Shown here one piece after another: positions 26,813 to 34,815 of a DNA stretch of 64,000 nucleotides. The stretch is from Egaibacter sp046050465 (GTDB lineage: Bacteria; Pseudomonadota; Gammaproteobacteria; Burkholderiales; Burkholderiaceae_C). Where the stretch lies: assembly GCA_046050465.1 (NCBI GenBank), contig JBJOPS010000019.1, positions 33,722 to 97,721 on the forward strand, read 5' to 3'. Position 1 is the first letter of the stretch. Each line of letters opens with the position of its first letter. Position numbers and translations under genes: made by a program. The notes below the pieces were generated by a model. It made no database searches, had not been told where the DNA came from, and saw nothing but the letters and a program-made list of their open reading frames with translations.

Positions 26813-27552
26813 TGTCGCCGCGAACGCAGCAAAAAGGGAAATGGATGTTTTTTGCTGCAAATTTAATAGCTATTGACGTATATCCGACGGGGGATAGAGG
26901 CTATTTTCATTCAAATTTTCGGGCATTTTCAGCATTTTTCCTGGTTGCATTTGCCGTGGCCTTGACGGGTTGTGCCTCGCTCCCAGACAAGCCGGTTCGC
27001 CCGGTGGTGTATGACTTTGGCCCGGGCACCATCGTCGCGCAAGCGGCCAACCGCATGGCGCTGCTTCCCGCGATGGCGTTGGCCGAGATTGAAGCCAGCC
27101 CTGCGCTGGACAGCACGGCCGTGTTGTACCGTCTGGCGTATGCCGATGCGCAGCAGTTGCGGCCCTATGCGCAGGCCCGCTGGAGCATGACGCCCGCCCA
27201 ACTGGTGCACCAGCGCCTGCGGGAACATTTGAGCCAGCACCGCGCCGTGATCAAGCCGGGGGAGGGCGTTGTGGCGGCTCCCGGCGCGCCATCCGTTGCC
27301 CCGCTCACCCTGCGCATCGAGCTCGAAGAGTTCAGTCAGTTGTTTGAGGCCGCTGACAAAAGCGTGGGCCTGCTGCGTCTGCGGGCAACGGTGGTGCAGG
27401 TCACGGCTCAAGGCGACAAACTCGTGGCGCAGCGCAGTTTGGTGATTCAACGGCCTGGCCCCAGTGCAGACGCCTCCGGCGGTGTTCGGGCGCTGAGCGC
27501 AGCCACCGATGCCGCGATTGTGGAGCTGGACATCTGGCTTCGGCGGTTGTGA
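26809..27552 (+). CDS. ABC-type transport auxiliary lipoprotein (PqiC-like)
   Basis: 247 residues as read from the ATG at 26809, which overlaps the mlaD stop. The lipobox is LTGC with C55, so the leader would be 54 residues, about twice normal. The extra stretch (roughly residues 15-35) is a translated dispersed repeat. Only three possible in-frame Met starts (26809, 26812, 26845) precede the signal segment, all upstream of the repeat. The mature part resembles the ABC_trans_aux family (RPVVYDFGPG, TLRIELEEFSQLF, IVELDIWLRRL). Probably an outer-membrane-facing partner of the MCE protein. Confidence 0.82.
   Translation: MMSPRTQQKGKWMFFAANLIAIDVYPTGDRGYFHSNFRAFSAFFLVAFAVALTGCASLPDKPVRPVVYDFGPGTIVAQAANRMALLPAMALAEIEASPALDSTAVLYRLAYADAQQLRPYAQARWSMTPAQLVHQRLREHLSQHRAVIKPGEGVVAAPGAPSVAPLTLRIELEEFSQLFEAADKSVGLLRLRATVVQVTAQGDKLVAQRSLVIQRPGPSADASGGVRALSAATDAAIVELDIWLRRL
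26851..26912 (-). repeat. Dispersed short repeat, copy 4, inside a coding region
   Basis: On the plus strand: AAATTTAATAGCTATTGACG then GGGGGATAGAGGCTATTTTC, a diverged but clear family member. It is read in frame as part of the lipoprotein's N-terminal leader. Confidence 0.65.
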
Positions 27553-27608
27553 TGTGCAGATGGCGCCGATCACAGAAGCAGTTTCAACCCGAGGTGTGAT
27601 GCAAATTG

Positions 27609-29132
27609 CTAACTGGCCGTCGGCATCACGAACTCGGCACCCTTGGGTGTGCTCTCGGGCCAACGCTGCATGATGGATTTCTGCTTGGTGTAGAACCGCA
27701 CGCCTTCTTCGCCATAGGCATGCATGTCGCCAAACAGGCTGCGTTTCCAGCCACCAAAGCCGTGCCAGGCCATGGGCACCGGAATCGGCACGTTGATGCC
27801 GACCATGCCCACCTGAATGCGGCGGCTGAATTCACGCGCCACGTTACCATCGCGGGTGAAGCAGGCCACGCCGTTGCCGAACTCGTGGTCGTTGACAAGC
27901 TGCACCGCAGTGGCAAAGTCCGGCACCCGAATGCAGGCCAGCACCGGGCCGAAAATTTCTTCCTTGTAGATGCGCATCTCGGGCGTGACGTTGTCAAACA
28001 GCGTGCCACCCAGCCAGAACCCCTGCTCGCAACCCGGGCCAGCGGCTGAGCCCTTGAAGCCACGGCCATCCACCACCAGCGTGGCGCCTTCTTTCACGCC
28101 CTGTTCGATATAACCCGTGATGCGGCTGTGCGCTGCGGGTGTGACAATCGGGCCCATCTCGGCGGCCAGATTGGTGCCGTTCAGCACCTTGAGGCTGCGT
28201 GCCCGTTCGGTTACTTTGGCCACCACTTCATCGGCAATGTCGCCCACCAGCACCGCCACCGAGATCGCCATGCAGCGCTCGCCGGCTGAACCGTAGCCGG
28301 CGCCAATCAGCGCGTCCACGGCCTGGTCAATATCGGCGTCGGGCATCACCACCATGTGGTTCTTGGCGCCGCCCAGCGCCTGCACACGTTTGCCGTGGTG
28401 TGCACCGGTCTCGTAGATGTAGTTGGCAATCGGTGTGGAGCCCACGAAGCTCACGGCCTTCACATCAGGGTGCACCAGCAGTGCGTCCACGGCCTCCTTG
28501 TCACCCTGCACCACGTTGAACACACCGTCGGGCAAGCCGGCTTTCTTGAGCAAATCCGCGATGAACAGGCTGGGGCTGGGGTCAATCGGGCTGGGCTTGA
28601 GCACAAAGGTGTTGCCAGCCGCAATGGCCACCGGGAACATCCACATCGGCACCATCACCGGGAAGTTGAACGGGGTAATACCGGCTACCACGCCCAGCGG
28701 CTGGCGCAGCGTCCAGTTATCGATGCCGGTGGACACCTGGTCGGTGAAGTCGCCCTTGAGCAGTTGCGCAATGCCGCAGGCAAACTCGACGATGTCGATG
28801 CCGCGCGACACCTCGCCCTGCGCATCGGTGAACACCTTGCCGTGTTCGGCGGTGATCATGTGGGCCAGGTCATCCTTGTGCAGGTTGAGCAGCTCCAGAA
28901 ATTTGAATAGCACGCGAGCGCGGCGAATGGGCGGCGTGTCGGCCCATGCCGGGAAAGCGGCTTGGGCGGCAGCCACGGCAGCATTCACGTCGCTGGCATT
29001 GCCCAGGCGCACCTGGCGCGCGACTGCACCGGTGGCCGGGTTGTAAACAGCTTGCGTGCGCGTGCTGGTGCCAGCGGCGCGGGCACCCCGGATGTACTGG
29101 GCAATTTCGGTGGTGGTTGCGGTATCGGGCAT
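27609..29132 (-). CDS. mmsA: CoA-acylating methylmalonate-/malonate-semialdehyde dehydrogenase
   Basis: A 507-residue aldehyde dehydrogenase of the MmsA/IolA type. It converts malonate semialdehyde (inositol route) or methylmalonate semialdehyde (valine route) plus CoA to acetyl- or propionyl-CoA and CO2, with NAD. Landmarks: GITPFNFPVMVPMWMFP, VGSTPIANYIYETG, the catalytic cysteine in GSAGERCMAIS, and KEEIFGPVL. It lies next to the iol genes and so probably serves as IolA. Divergent from a LysR gene with a palindrome between. Confidence 0.93.
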   Translation of the reverse strand: MPDTATTTEIAQYIRGARAAGTSTRTQAVYNPATGAVARQVRLGNASDVNAAVAAAQAAFPAWADTPPIRRARVLFKFLELLNLHKDDLAHMITAEHGKVFTDAQGEVSRGIDIVEFACGIAQLLKGDFTDQVSTGIDNWTLRQPLGVVAGITPFNFPVMVPMWMFPVAIAAGNTFVLKPSPIDPSPSLFIADLLKKAGLPDGVFNVVQGDKEAVDALLVHPDVKAVSFVGSTPIANYIYETGAHHGKRVQALGGAKNHMVVMPDADIDQAVDALIGAGYGSAGERCMAISVAVLVGDIADEVVAKVTERARSLKVLNGTNLAAEMGPIVTPAAHSRITGYIEQGVKEGATLVVDGRGFKGSAAGPGCEQGFWLGGTLFDNVTPEMRIYKEEIFGPVLACIRVPDFATAVQLVNDHEFGNGVACFTRDGNVAREFSRRIQVGMVGINVPIPVPMAWHGFGGWKRSLFGDMHAYGEEGVRFYTKQKSIMQRWPESTPKGAEFVMPTAS

Positions 29133-29230
29133 GGTGTGTCTCGGTGGTTGGGTGATCTGCCGGCTGGCGTTGTCTGAAGTGGTAGTTTAGGCACTGCACC
29201 GGCCCGCGACAAGCGCATGGGGATGAACTG

Positions 29231-29252
29231 ATTGTTCAAAATAGTGAACAAT
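29231..29252. promoter_or_regulatory. Palindromic operator between mmsA and the LysR gene
   Basis: Arms ATTGTTCA and TGAACAAT are perfectly complementary around a 6-nt centre. The dyad sits 6 bp before the LysR ATG and about 100 bp from the mmsA start, which fits a LysR-type binding site. The regulator assignment is inference from position. Confidence 0.55.
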
Positions 29253-29258
29253 AGGTGC

Positions 29259-30206
29259 ATGAATGACAGCAAAACCGACGAACTCTGGAGCCGCCTGCAT
29301 TGGCTCACGGTTCTGGCGCAGCAGGGCACTTACACCGCGGCTGCCGCCCGGCTCGGCGTGAGCAAAGCCGCCATGAGCCAGCACATGGCGGCTCTGGAGC
29401 GCATCGCCGGCGTGGCACTGGTGCGGCGCACCACGCGCAGTGTGCAGCTAACGGAAGCGGGCCAGCGTCTGGTGGACGACACGCGTGCGCCGTTTGAGCA
29501 GATTGCCCAGACTTTTGCGCAGGTGCGTGATCTGGCCGGTGCGCCGCGTGGCCGACTGCGAGTGACGGCACCGGTGGCTTTTGCGCGCCAGCAACTCGTT
29601 CCCCGGCTGGCCGACTTTTTGCGCGAATACCCGCAAGTGCGGCTGGAGCTGGACATGTCGGACCGGCTCAGCTCCATGGCGACAGAAGGGTTCGATCTGG
29701 CCATTCGCCATACGGCGGCCGCGCCCGACACCCACGTGGCGTGGACGTTGTGTGCCACCCGCTCGGTGCTGGCGGCCAGTCGCAGCTACCTGCGGCGAAA
29801 CGGCACACCAACTACGCCAGAAGATTTGGTCGCTCACAACTGCCTGCATTACCCGCGCGCGCATGACCTGCCGGTGTGGACCTTCGAGCGTTCACCGCGC
29901 ACCGCTGCACAGGTGACCGTACCGGTGTCGGGTTCGTTCTCCGCCAACAACAGCGAGGCCCTGCGCGATGCCGCGTTGACGGGGCTGGGTATCGCACTGC
30001 TGCCGGATTTCAGTGCCCAGGCCAGTTTGCGCGCTGGCAAGCTGGTGCAGGTCTTGCCGCAATGGAAGCCGGTAGGCGCCTTTGCCGATCAACTGTATGC
30101 GATCAGGCCCTATTCGCCGCACGTACCCCGCGCTGTGACAGCATTCGTGACTTACCTGCGCCAGACGCTGGCGGCCGGATTTGGTGAGGGCATTTCCCGT
30201 GGCTGA
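29259..30206 (+). CDS. LysR-family transcriptional regulator
   Basis: 315 residues. The N-terminal winged HTH spans about 10-70 (TYTAAAARLGVSKAAMSQHMAAL), followed by a LysR substrate-binding domain (PRGRLRVTAPVAFARQQLVP, FDLAIRHTAA). The ATG at 29259 has AGG upstream; a TTG at 29232 would place the start inside the palindrome. It probably controls mmsA and itself. Its stop overlaps the start of the next gene, so the two are co-transcribed. Confidence 0.9.
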   Translation: MNDSKTDELWSRLHWLTVLAQQGTYTAAAARLGVSKAAMSQHMAALERIAGVALVRRTTRSVQLTEAGQRLVDDTRAPFEQIAQTFAQVRDLAGAPRGRLRVTAPVAFARQQLVPRLADFLREYPQVRLELDMSDRLSSMATEGFDLAIRHTAAAPDTHVAWTLCATRSVLAASRSYLRRNGTPTTPEDLVAHNCLHYPRAHDLPVWTFERSPRTAAQVTVPVSGSFSANNSEALRDAALTGLGIALLPDFSAQASLRAGKLVQVLPQWKPVGAFADQLYAIRPYSPHVPRAVTAFVTYLRQTLAAGFGEGISRG

Positions 30207-31131
30207 AAAATCCATCATCTGCCTCGGCGCTGCCGTCTGGGACACCATTTTTCAGGTGGAAGACATTCCGACGGCAGGCATCAAGGTGCTTGCGTCCCGC
30301 GCGTTGCAAATTGCGTCGGGCATGGCCACCAGCGCGGCCATCACGATTGCGCGGCTCGGCGGAAACGTCCAGCTCTGGTCGCGTGTGGGGGATGACGATA
30401 TCGCCCGGCGGTTTATTCGGGATGTGCAGGGCGAAGGCGTTGATACCGGGTGTGTGCATATGCAGCCGGGCCTGACAACGCCTTTTTCCACGGTGATTGT
30501 TGACAAGATGGGCGAGCGACTGGTCGTGCCTTATTTCGATCCCAACATGTCGGCTGACACTTCCTGGCTGCCACTGGACCGAATTGCGGGTGCCGGTGCC
30601 GTGCTGGCCGACATGCGTTGGGTGGATGGCGCGGTAGCCCTGTTTCAAACGGCGAAGTCCCACGACATTCCCGCGATTCTGGATGCGGATACCGCTCCCC
30701 ATCACGATCTGGCCCGGCTGGTGCCGATGGCGTCACACGTGTTGTTTTCGGAAGTTGCTTTACGCAGTTACATCACCGCCAGTTCACCGGAAGAAGCCCT
30801 GATGACCGTGGCACAAAACGTTGGTGCGAAAGTGCTGGGCGTCACGCTGGGCGCGAAAGGGTCATTGATCTGGACGCGTGATGCGGGCACGCTGCAACAC
30901 TACGCAACGCCAAAAATCGTTGCCGCCGACACGCTGAATGCGGGCGATGTCTGGCACGGCACGTTTGCCTGGGGTCTGACGCAAGGCTGGCCTATTTCCC
31001 GGATCGTTTCAGCCGCCAATCTGGCCGCAGCCATGAAATGCGAGGTGTTTGGTGGCCGTCTCGGTGCACCTACCCTACAGGCACTTCAGCAGCGTGCGCA
31101 ATCGCTCGGGCTGGGCGTGTGGCCAGCCTGA
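30199..31131 (+). CDS. PfkB-family sugar kinase, sulfofructose-kinase-like
   Basis: About 310 residues. The PfkB fold opens CLGAAVWDTIFQVEDIP. The body resembles E. coli YihV in LADMRWVDGA and LDADTAPHHDL (comparison from memory). The catalytic motif reads DTLNAGDVWHG: the usual GAGD is NAGD, with the catalytic Asp kept. GTG at 30199 is preceded by GAGGG with good spacing and overlaps the LysR stop. The substrate is a sugar or sugar-derived keto compound; a role beside the inositol pathway is possible but unproven. Confidence 0.83.
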   Translation: MAEKSIICLGAAVWDTIFQVEDIPTAGIKVLASRALQIASGMATSAAITIARLGGNVQLWSRVGDDDIARRFIRDVQGEGVDTGCVHMQPGLTTPFSTVIVDKMGERLVVPYFDPNMSADTSWLPLDRIAGAGAVLADMRWVDGAVALFQTAKSHDIPAILDADTAPHHDLARLVPMASHVLFSEVALRSYITASSPEEALMTVAQNVGAKVLGVTLGAKGSLIWTRDAGTLQHYATPKIVAADTLNAGDVWHGTFAWGLTQGWPISRIVSAANLAAAMKCEVFGGRLGAPTLQALQQRAQSLGLGVWPA

Positions 31132-31134
31132 CGT

Positions 31135-31944
31135 TCAGCCCGGCGCCAGCATCCACTCGTGGGCCGGGTCGTTCTTGAATACCCAGAAGCGATTCGGGCC
31201 GGCCATCACGTTCAGGTAATACAGGTCGTAGCCGTGGGGGGCTACCACCGGGTGGTAGCCGCGCGGCACCATCACCACGTCGTGGTTCTCTACGGCACAG
31301 GCTTCGTCAATGCTGCGGTCATCGGTGTAGACCCGCTGGAATGCAAAACCCTGTGGCGGGTTCAGGCGGTGGTAATAGGTTTCTTCCAGTTGCGTTTCCA
31401 CCGGAGGCTGCTCGATGTCGTGCTTGTGCGGTGGGTAGCTGGATGAGTGGCTGGCCGGTGTCAGGACCTCCACCACCAGCAGATGGGCGGCCGTCGGGTC
31501 ATCGTGCGGCAGGATGTCACATACATAGCGCGTGTTGGTGCCTTTGCCGCGAACACTTCTGCGCATGGTGGCGGGGTCCAGCACCCGCACAGCACCCGAT
31601 GTGCTGCCTGCAGGCGCTGTGCACAGTGCCACTTCTGAGTCGCGTGAAGCCCGCACGGCAACGGTTTTGCCAGCTGGCACATAAACGGCTGCCGGGGATA
31701 CCTTTTCGAACACACTGTTGCGTGTGCCCAAGTTGGCAAATGTCTTGCCATCGATGGTCACGTCAACGGTACCAGTCAGGACCACAACACAGAGTTCACG
31801 GATGCCGGTGGTGACCGTTTCAGACTCACCCGCGGCCAGGCGAACAGCCCGAAAACCCACATGGGTCCAGCCCGCACGCTCGGGGGTGATGTTGACGATT
31901 TCGCGCCCTTTTGAGGCGGCCTTGGCTAACAGTGGGCTGACCAT
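31135..31944 (-). CDS. iolB: 5-deoxy-glucuronate isomerase IolB
   Basis: A 269-residue cupin enzyme converting 5-deoxy-glucuronate to 2-deoxy-5-keto-gluconate in inositol catabolism. Metal-binding cupin residues lie in PPHKHDIEQP and LEETYYHR, with the C-terminal VPRGYHPVVAPHGYDLYYLNVMAG (shown in parts: VPRGYHP, YYLNVMAG) typical of IolB. Last gene of the minus-strand iolCDEB run, 10 bp after iolE, and convergent with the PfkB gene (3 bp gap). Confidence 0.94.
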   Translation of the reverse strand: MVSPLLAKAASKGREIVNITPERAGWTHVGFRAVRLAAGESETVTTGIRELCVVVLTGTVDVTIDGKTFANLGTRNSVFEKVSPAAVYVPAGKTVAVRASRDSEVALCTAPAGSTSGAVRVLDPATMRRSVRGKGTNTRYVCDILPHDDPTAAHLLVVEVLTPASHSSSYPPHKHDIEQPPVETQLEETYYHRLNPPQGFAFQRVYTDDRSIDEACAVENHDVVMVPRGYHPVVAPHGYDLYYLNVMAGPNRFWVFKNDPAHEWMLAPG

Positions 31945-31954
31945 GGTGTGCTCC

Positions 31955-32881
31955 TTAGCTCAAACTGTTGACCAGGCTACGCAGTGTGTCGTAGCCTTTC
32001 TTCGCATACTGGTAGCTGGGCGCTACGGCAGGGTCTTGCTCCGCTTCGACCACCAGCCAGCCCTCATAACCCGAGTTTTTCAGGGTAGATAGAACGGCCT
32101 GGTAATCAATGCTGCCGTCACCCGGCACCGTGAAAATGCCGTTGATCACGCCATTCAGAAAGCTCCAGCCATCGTTGCGTGCCTGTGCAATCACGGGTGT
32201 GCGAACATCCTTGCAGTGCACGTGCACCACGCGCTTGATATGTTTTTTCAGCAGGGCAACGGGGTCGGCGGCACCACCGTAAAAAGCATGGCCCGTGTCG
32301 TAGAGCAGGAAAACTTTGGCCGGGTCGGTCAAGTCCATCAGCTTGTCAATGTCAGCGGGAGACTCGACATAAGCGCCCATATGGTGGTGGTAAGCCAGTT
32401 TGATGCCATAGGTTTTGAGCAGATGTTCACCAAAAGCGTTCAACCGCTCGGCGTAGGCCTTCCAGAGTGCATCGCTTGCAAAGTGAGGGCGTCTGGAAAC
32501 GGCTGTATTAATCTGGCCCTGAACCGTACCCGCGCATTCGCCGTAGACCACAACATTCACACCGTTGTACTGCAGCTTGCTCATGTGTGCTTTGCAGCGT
32601 TCGATCTCGGCCGCTACGGATTGGGCGTTGGTCTGCCCGGGCTCCAGCTCGGCCAGAAAGCCTGAGTACCAGCCTGATACGCAGGCCAGGTCAAATTCGG
32701 CCAGTTTGGCTTTCAGCCCTGGGCCGTCTTTGGGAAACTTGTTGCCCAACTCAAAGCCTTCATAGCCAATTTCCTTGCCTTCGCGCAAAGCGGTTTCCAG
32801 CAGGGTTTCACCGCCAAGCGACGGCAGGTCGTCGTTCATCCAGGAGATGGGATTGATGCCGATGCGGACATTCCAGGTCAT
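31955..32881 (-). CDS. iolE: Myo-inosose-2 dehydratase IolE
   Basis: A 308-residue TIM-barrel enzyme of the AP-endonuclease-2/xylose-isomerase-like superfamily. It dehydrates 2-keto-myo-inositol to 3D-trihydroxycyclohexane-1,2-dione. The start IGINPISWMNDDLPSLGG is diagnostic of IolE; metal ligands are expected in YHHHMGAYVESPADI, LYDTGHA, VHCKDVR and EAEQDP. Located between iolD and iolB on the same strand. Confidence 0.95.
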   Translation of the reverse strand: MTWNVRIGINPISWMNDDLPSLGGETLLETALREGKEIGYEGFELGNKFPKDGPGLKAKLAEFDLACVSGWYSGFLAELEPGQTNAQSVAAEIERCKAHMSKLQYNGVNVVVYGECAGTVQGQINTAVSRRPHFASDALWKAYAERLNAFGEHLLKTYGIKLAYHHHMGAYVESPADIDKLMDLTDPAKVFLLYDTGHAFYGGAADPVALLKKHIKRVVHVHCKDVRTPVIAQARNDGWSFLNGVINGIFTVPGDGSIDYQAVLSTLKNSGYEGWLVVEAEQDPAVAPSYQYAKKGYDTLRSLVNSLS

Positions 32882-32908
32882 GACAAATTCACTTTCAAAA
32901 TCAAAAAA

Positions 32909-34780
32909 TCAAACACGCTGATCCTGCTTGGCAGCAGCATAGCGGGCGTGTGCTTCATTCACTTCAGCCCGGGCTGACACCTCGGGAATGGCAACTTCCC
33001 ACCAGCAGCCACCGTCGTCCGTGGTACGCGTGTGTGTGGTGTCGATGACGAGCACCTGAGTCTTCGCTGCAGCTCGGGCAGCCACCAGGGCTGCCTTGAG
33101 TTCAGCCACATTGACAACGTGCACAGCGTCTGCGCCCATGCTGCGCGCATGCATCGCAAAATCTATCTGACTTGGGCTGCCGCCTTCGGGAACACAATCG
33201 TCCAGCATGTTGTTGAAACGTGGACTGCCTGATGCCAGTTGCAGGCGCTGAATGCAGCCGTAGCCCCGGTTGTCCAGCACGACGATGATGATTTTTTTGC
33301 CCAGCATCACCGAGGTGGCGATTTCGGAATTCATCATCATGTAGGAGCCATCACCCACCATGACGATGACCTCCTGCTGCGGACGCGCCATCTTCACACC
33401 CAGGCCGCCGGCGATCTCGTAGCCCATACATGAGTAGCCGTATTCCATGTGGTAGTTGCCGGGTGCACTGGCCCGCCACAGCTTGTGCAGTTCGGCGGGC
33501 AGGGTGCCAGCCGCGCACACGGCCACATCGTTTATGCCACTGTTCCCGCCCGCATGGTTGAGCGAGTCGCGCACAGCGCCGATGACTTCAGCATCGTAAG
33601 GCAGCACACCAGGTGCCAGTGCGGCGGTTGTCAGTTCGGTCACCCGCGTCACCCAGCCAGTGGCCAGCGCTTTTGCGCGTTGCGTCCATGCCGGGTCGGC
33701 TTGCCACGCGCCTGCTGCGGCAGACAGTTGACTCAGCCCGGTCCGTGCGTCAGCCACCATGGCCAGCCCGTGCCATTTGGCGGCATCGACGGGCTGAACA
33801 TTCAGGCTCAGCAGCTTCGCACCGGCAAACAGGCTGTGCGAACCGGTGGTGAAGTCTTGCAGACGGGTGCCTATGGCCAGCACCACATCGGCGTCCCGTG
33901 CCAGTGCATTGGCTGATGGAGAGCCTGTAACGCCAATGGCCCCGAGGTTGAGCGGGTGATCCCAGGGCAGGCTGCTCTTGCCACCATGTGACTCGGCCAC
34001 GGGAATGCCATGTGCCTCGGCAAAGGCACGCAGGGCATCCCAAGCCTGGCTGTAGAGCACGCCGCCACCTGCCACGATCAGCGGTCGTTCTGCTCCTTTG
34101 AGCAATTGGGTGGCTGCAGCCAACTCACGTGCGTCAGCAGGTGGGCGACGAAAGCGGATCACTTCGGGATTCAGAAAGGACTCCGGGCAGTCAAAGGCAT
34201 GCGTTTGCACGTCCTGTGGCAGCGCCAGGCACACCGGGCCGCATGATGCTGGGTCGGTCATGACCTGGATGGCACGTGGCAGGGCATGCAGAATTTGCTC
34301 CGGCGACGTGATGCGGTCAAAGTACCTGGTAACCGGGCGAAAGGTATCGTTCGCACTCACATCCCCCTGTCCGAAGCTCTCGATTTGTTGCAACACCGGG
34401 TCCGGCGCACGGGAAGTAAACGTGTCGCCGGGCAGCAACAACACGGGCAGACGGTTCACATGTGCCAGTGCCGCAGCGGTGACCAGGTTCGTCGCCCCCG
34501 GGCCGATGCTGGTGCTCACGGCCATGATGCGCTGGCGAAACTGCGCCTTGCTGTAGGCAATGGCCGCATGCGCCATGCCTTGCTCATTGTGCGCGCGGTA
34601 GGTTGGCAGCGTGGCGCGTTGCGCCCACAGTGCTTCGCCCAGCCCGGCCACATTGCCGTGGCCGAAGATGGTGAACACGCCCCCGCAATAGGGCTGGACG
34701 GTGCCGTCGTTCATTTCGACACGCAGGGCAGCCAGGTGTTGAACCAGCGCCTGGGACATGGTGAGTCGTTGGGTTTTCAT
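32909..34780 (-). CDS. iolD: 3D-(3,5/4)-trihydroxycyclohexane-1,2-dione hydrolase IolD
   Basis: A 623-residue thiamine-diphosphate enzyme that opens the cyclohexanedione ring to 5-deoxy-glucuronate. The TPP-binding motif GDGSYMMMNSEIATS with LDNRGYGCIQ lies in the C-terminal third, and the N-terminal GGVFTIFGHGNVAGLG is characteristic. The ORF extends upstream to 35059 into iolC; I use the ATG at 34780 (MKTQRLTMSQ), where homology begins. Confidence 0.95.
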   Translation of the reverse strand: MKTQRLTMSQALVQHLAALRVEMNDGTVQPYCGGVFTIFGHGNVAGLGEALWAQRATLPTYRAHNEQGMAHAAIAYSKAQFRQRIMAVSTSIGPGATNLVTAAALAHVNRLPVLLLPGDTFTSRAPDPVLQQIESFGQGDVSANDTFRPVTRYFDRITSPEQILHALPRAIQVMTDPASCGPVCLALPQDVQTHAFDCPESFLNPEVIRFRRPPADARELAAATQLLKGAERPLIVAGGGVLYSQAWDALRAFAEAHGIPVAESHGGKSSLPWDHPLNLGAIGVTGSPSANALARDADVVLAIGTRLQDFTTGSHSLFAGAKLLSLNVQPVDAAKWHGLAMVADARTGLSQLSAAAGAWQADPAWTQRAKALATGWVTRVTELTTAALAPGVLPYDAEVIGAVRDSLNHAGGNSGINDVAVCAAGTLPAELHKLWRASAPGNYHMEYGYSCMGYEIAGGLGVKMARPQQEVIVMVGDGSYMMMNSEIATSVMLGKKIIIVVLDNRGYGCIQRLQLASGSPRFNNMLDDCVPEGGSPSQIDFAMHARSMGADAVHVVNVAELKAALVAARAAAKTQVLVIDTTHTRTTDDGGCWWEVAIPEVSARAEVNEAHARYAAAKQDQRV

Positions 34781-34815
34781 GATCGGAGAATGGTTGTACG
34801 GAAAAGCTGAAAAGC

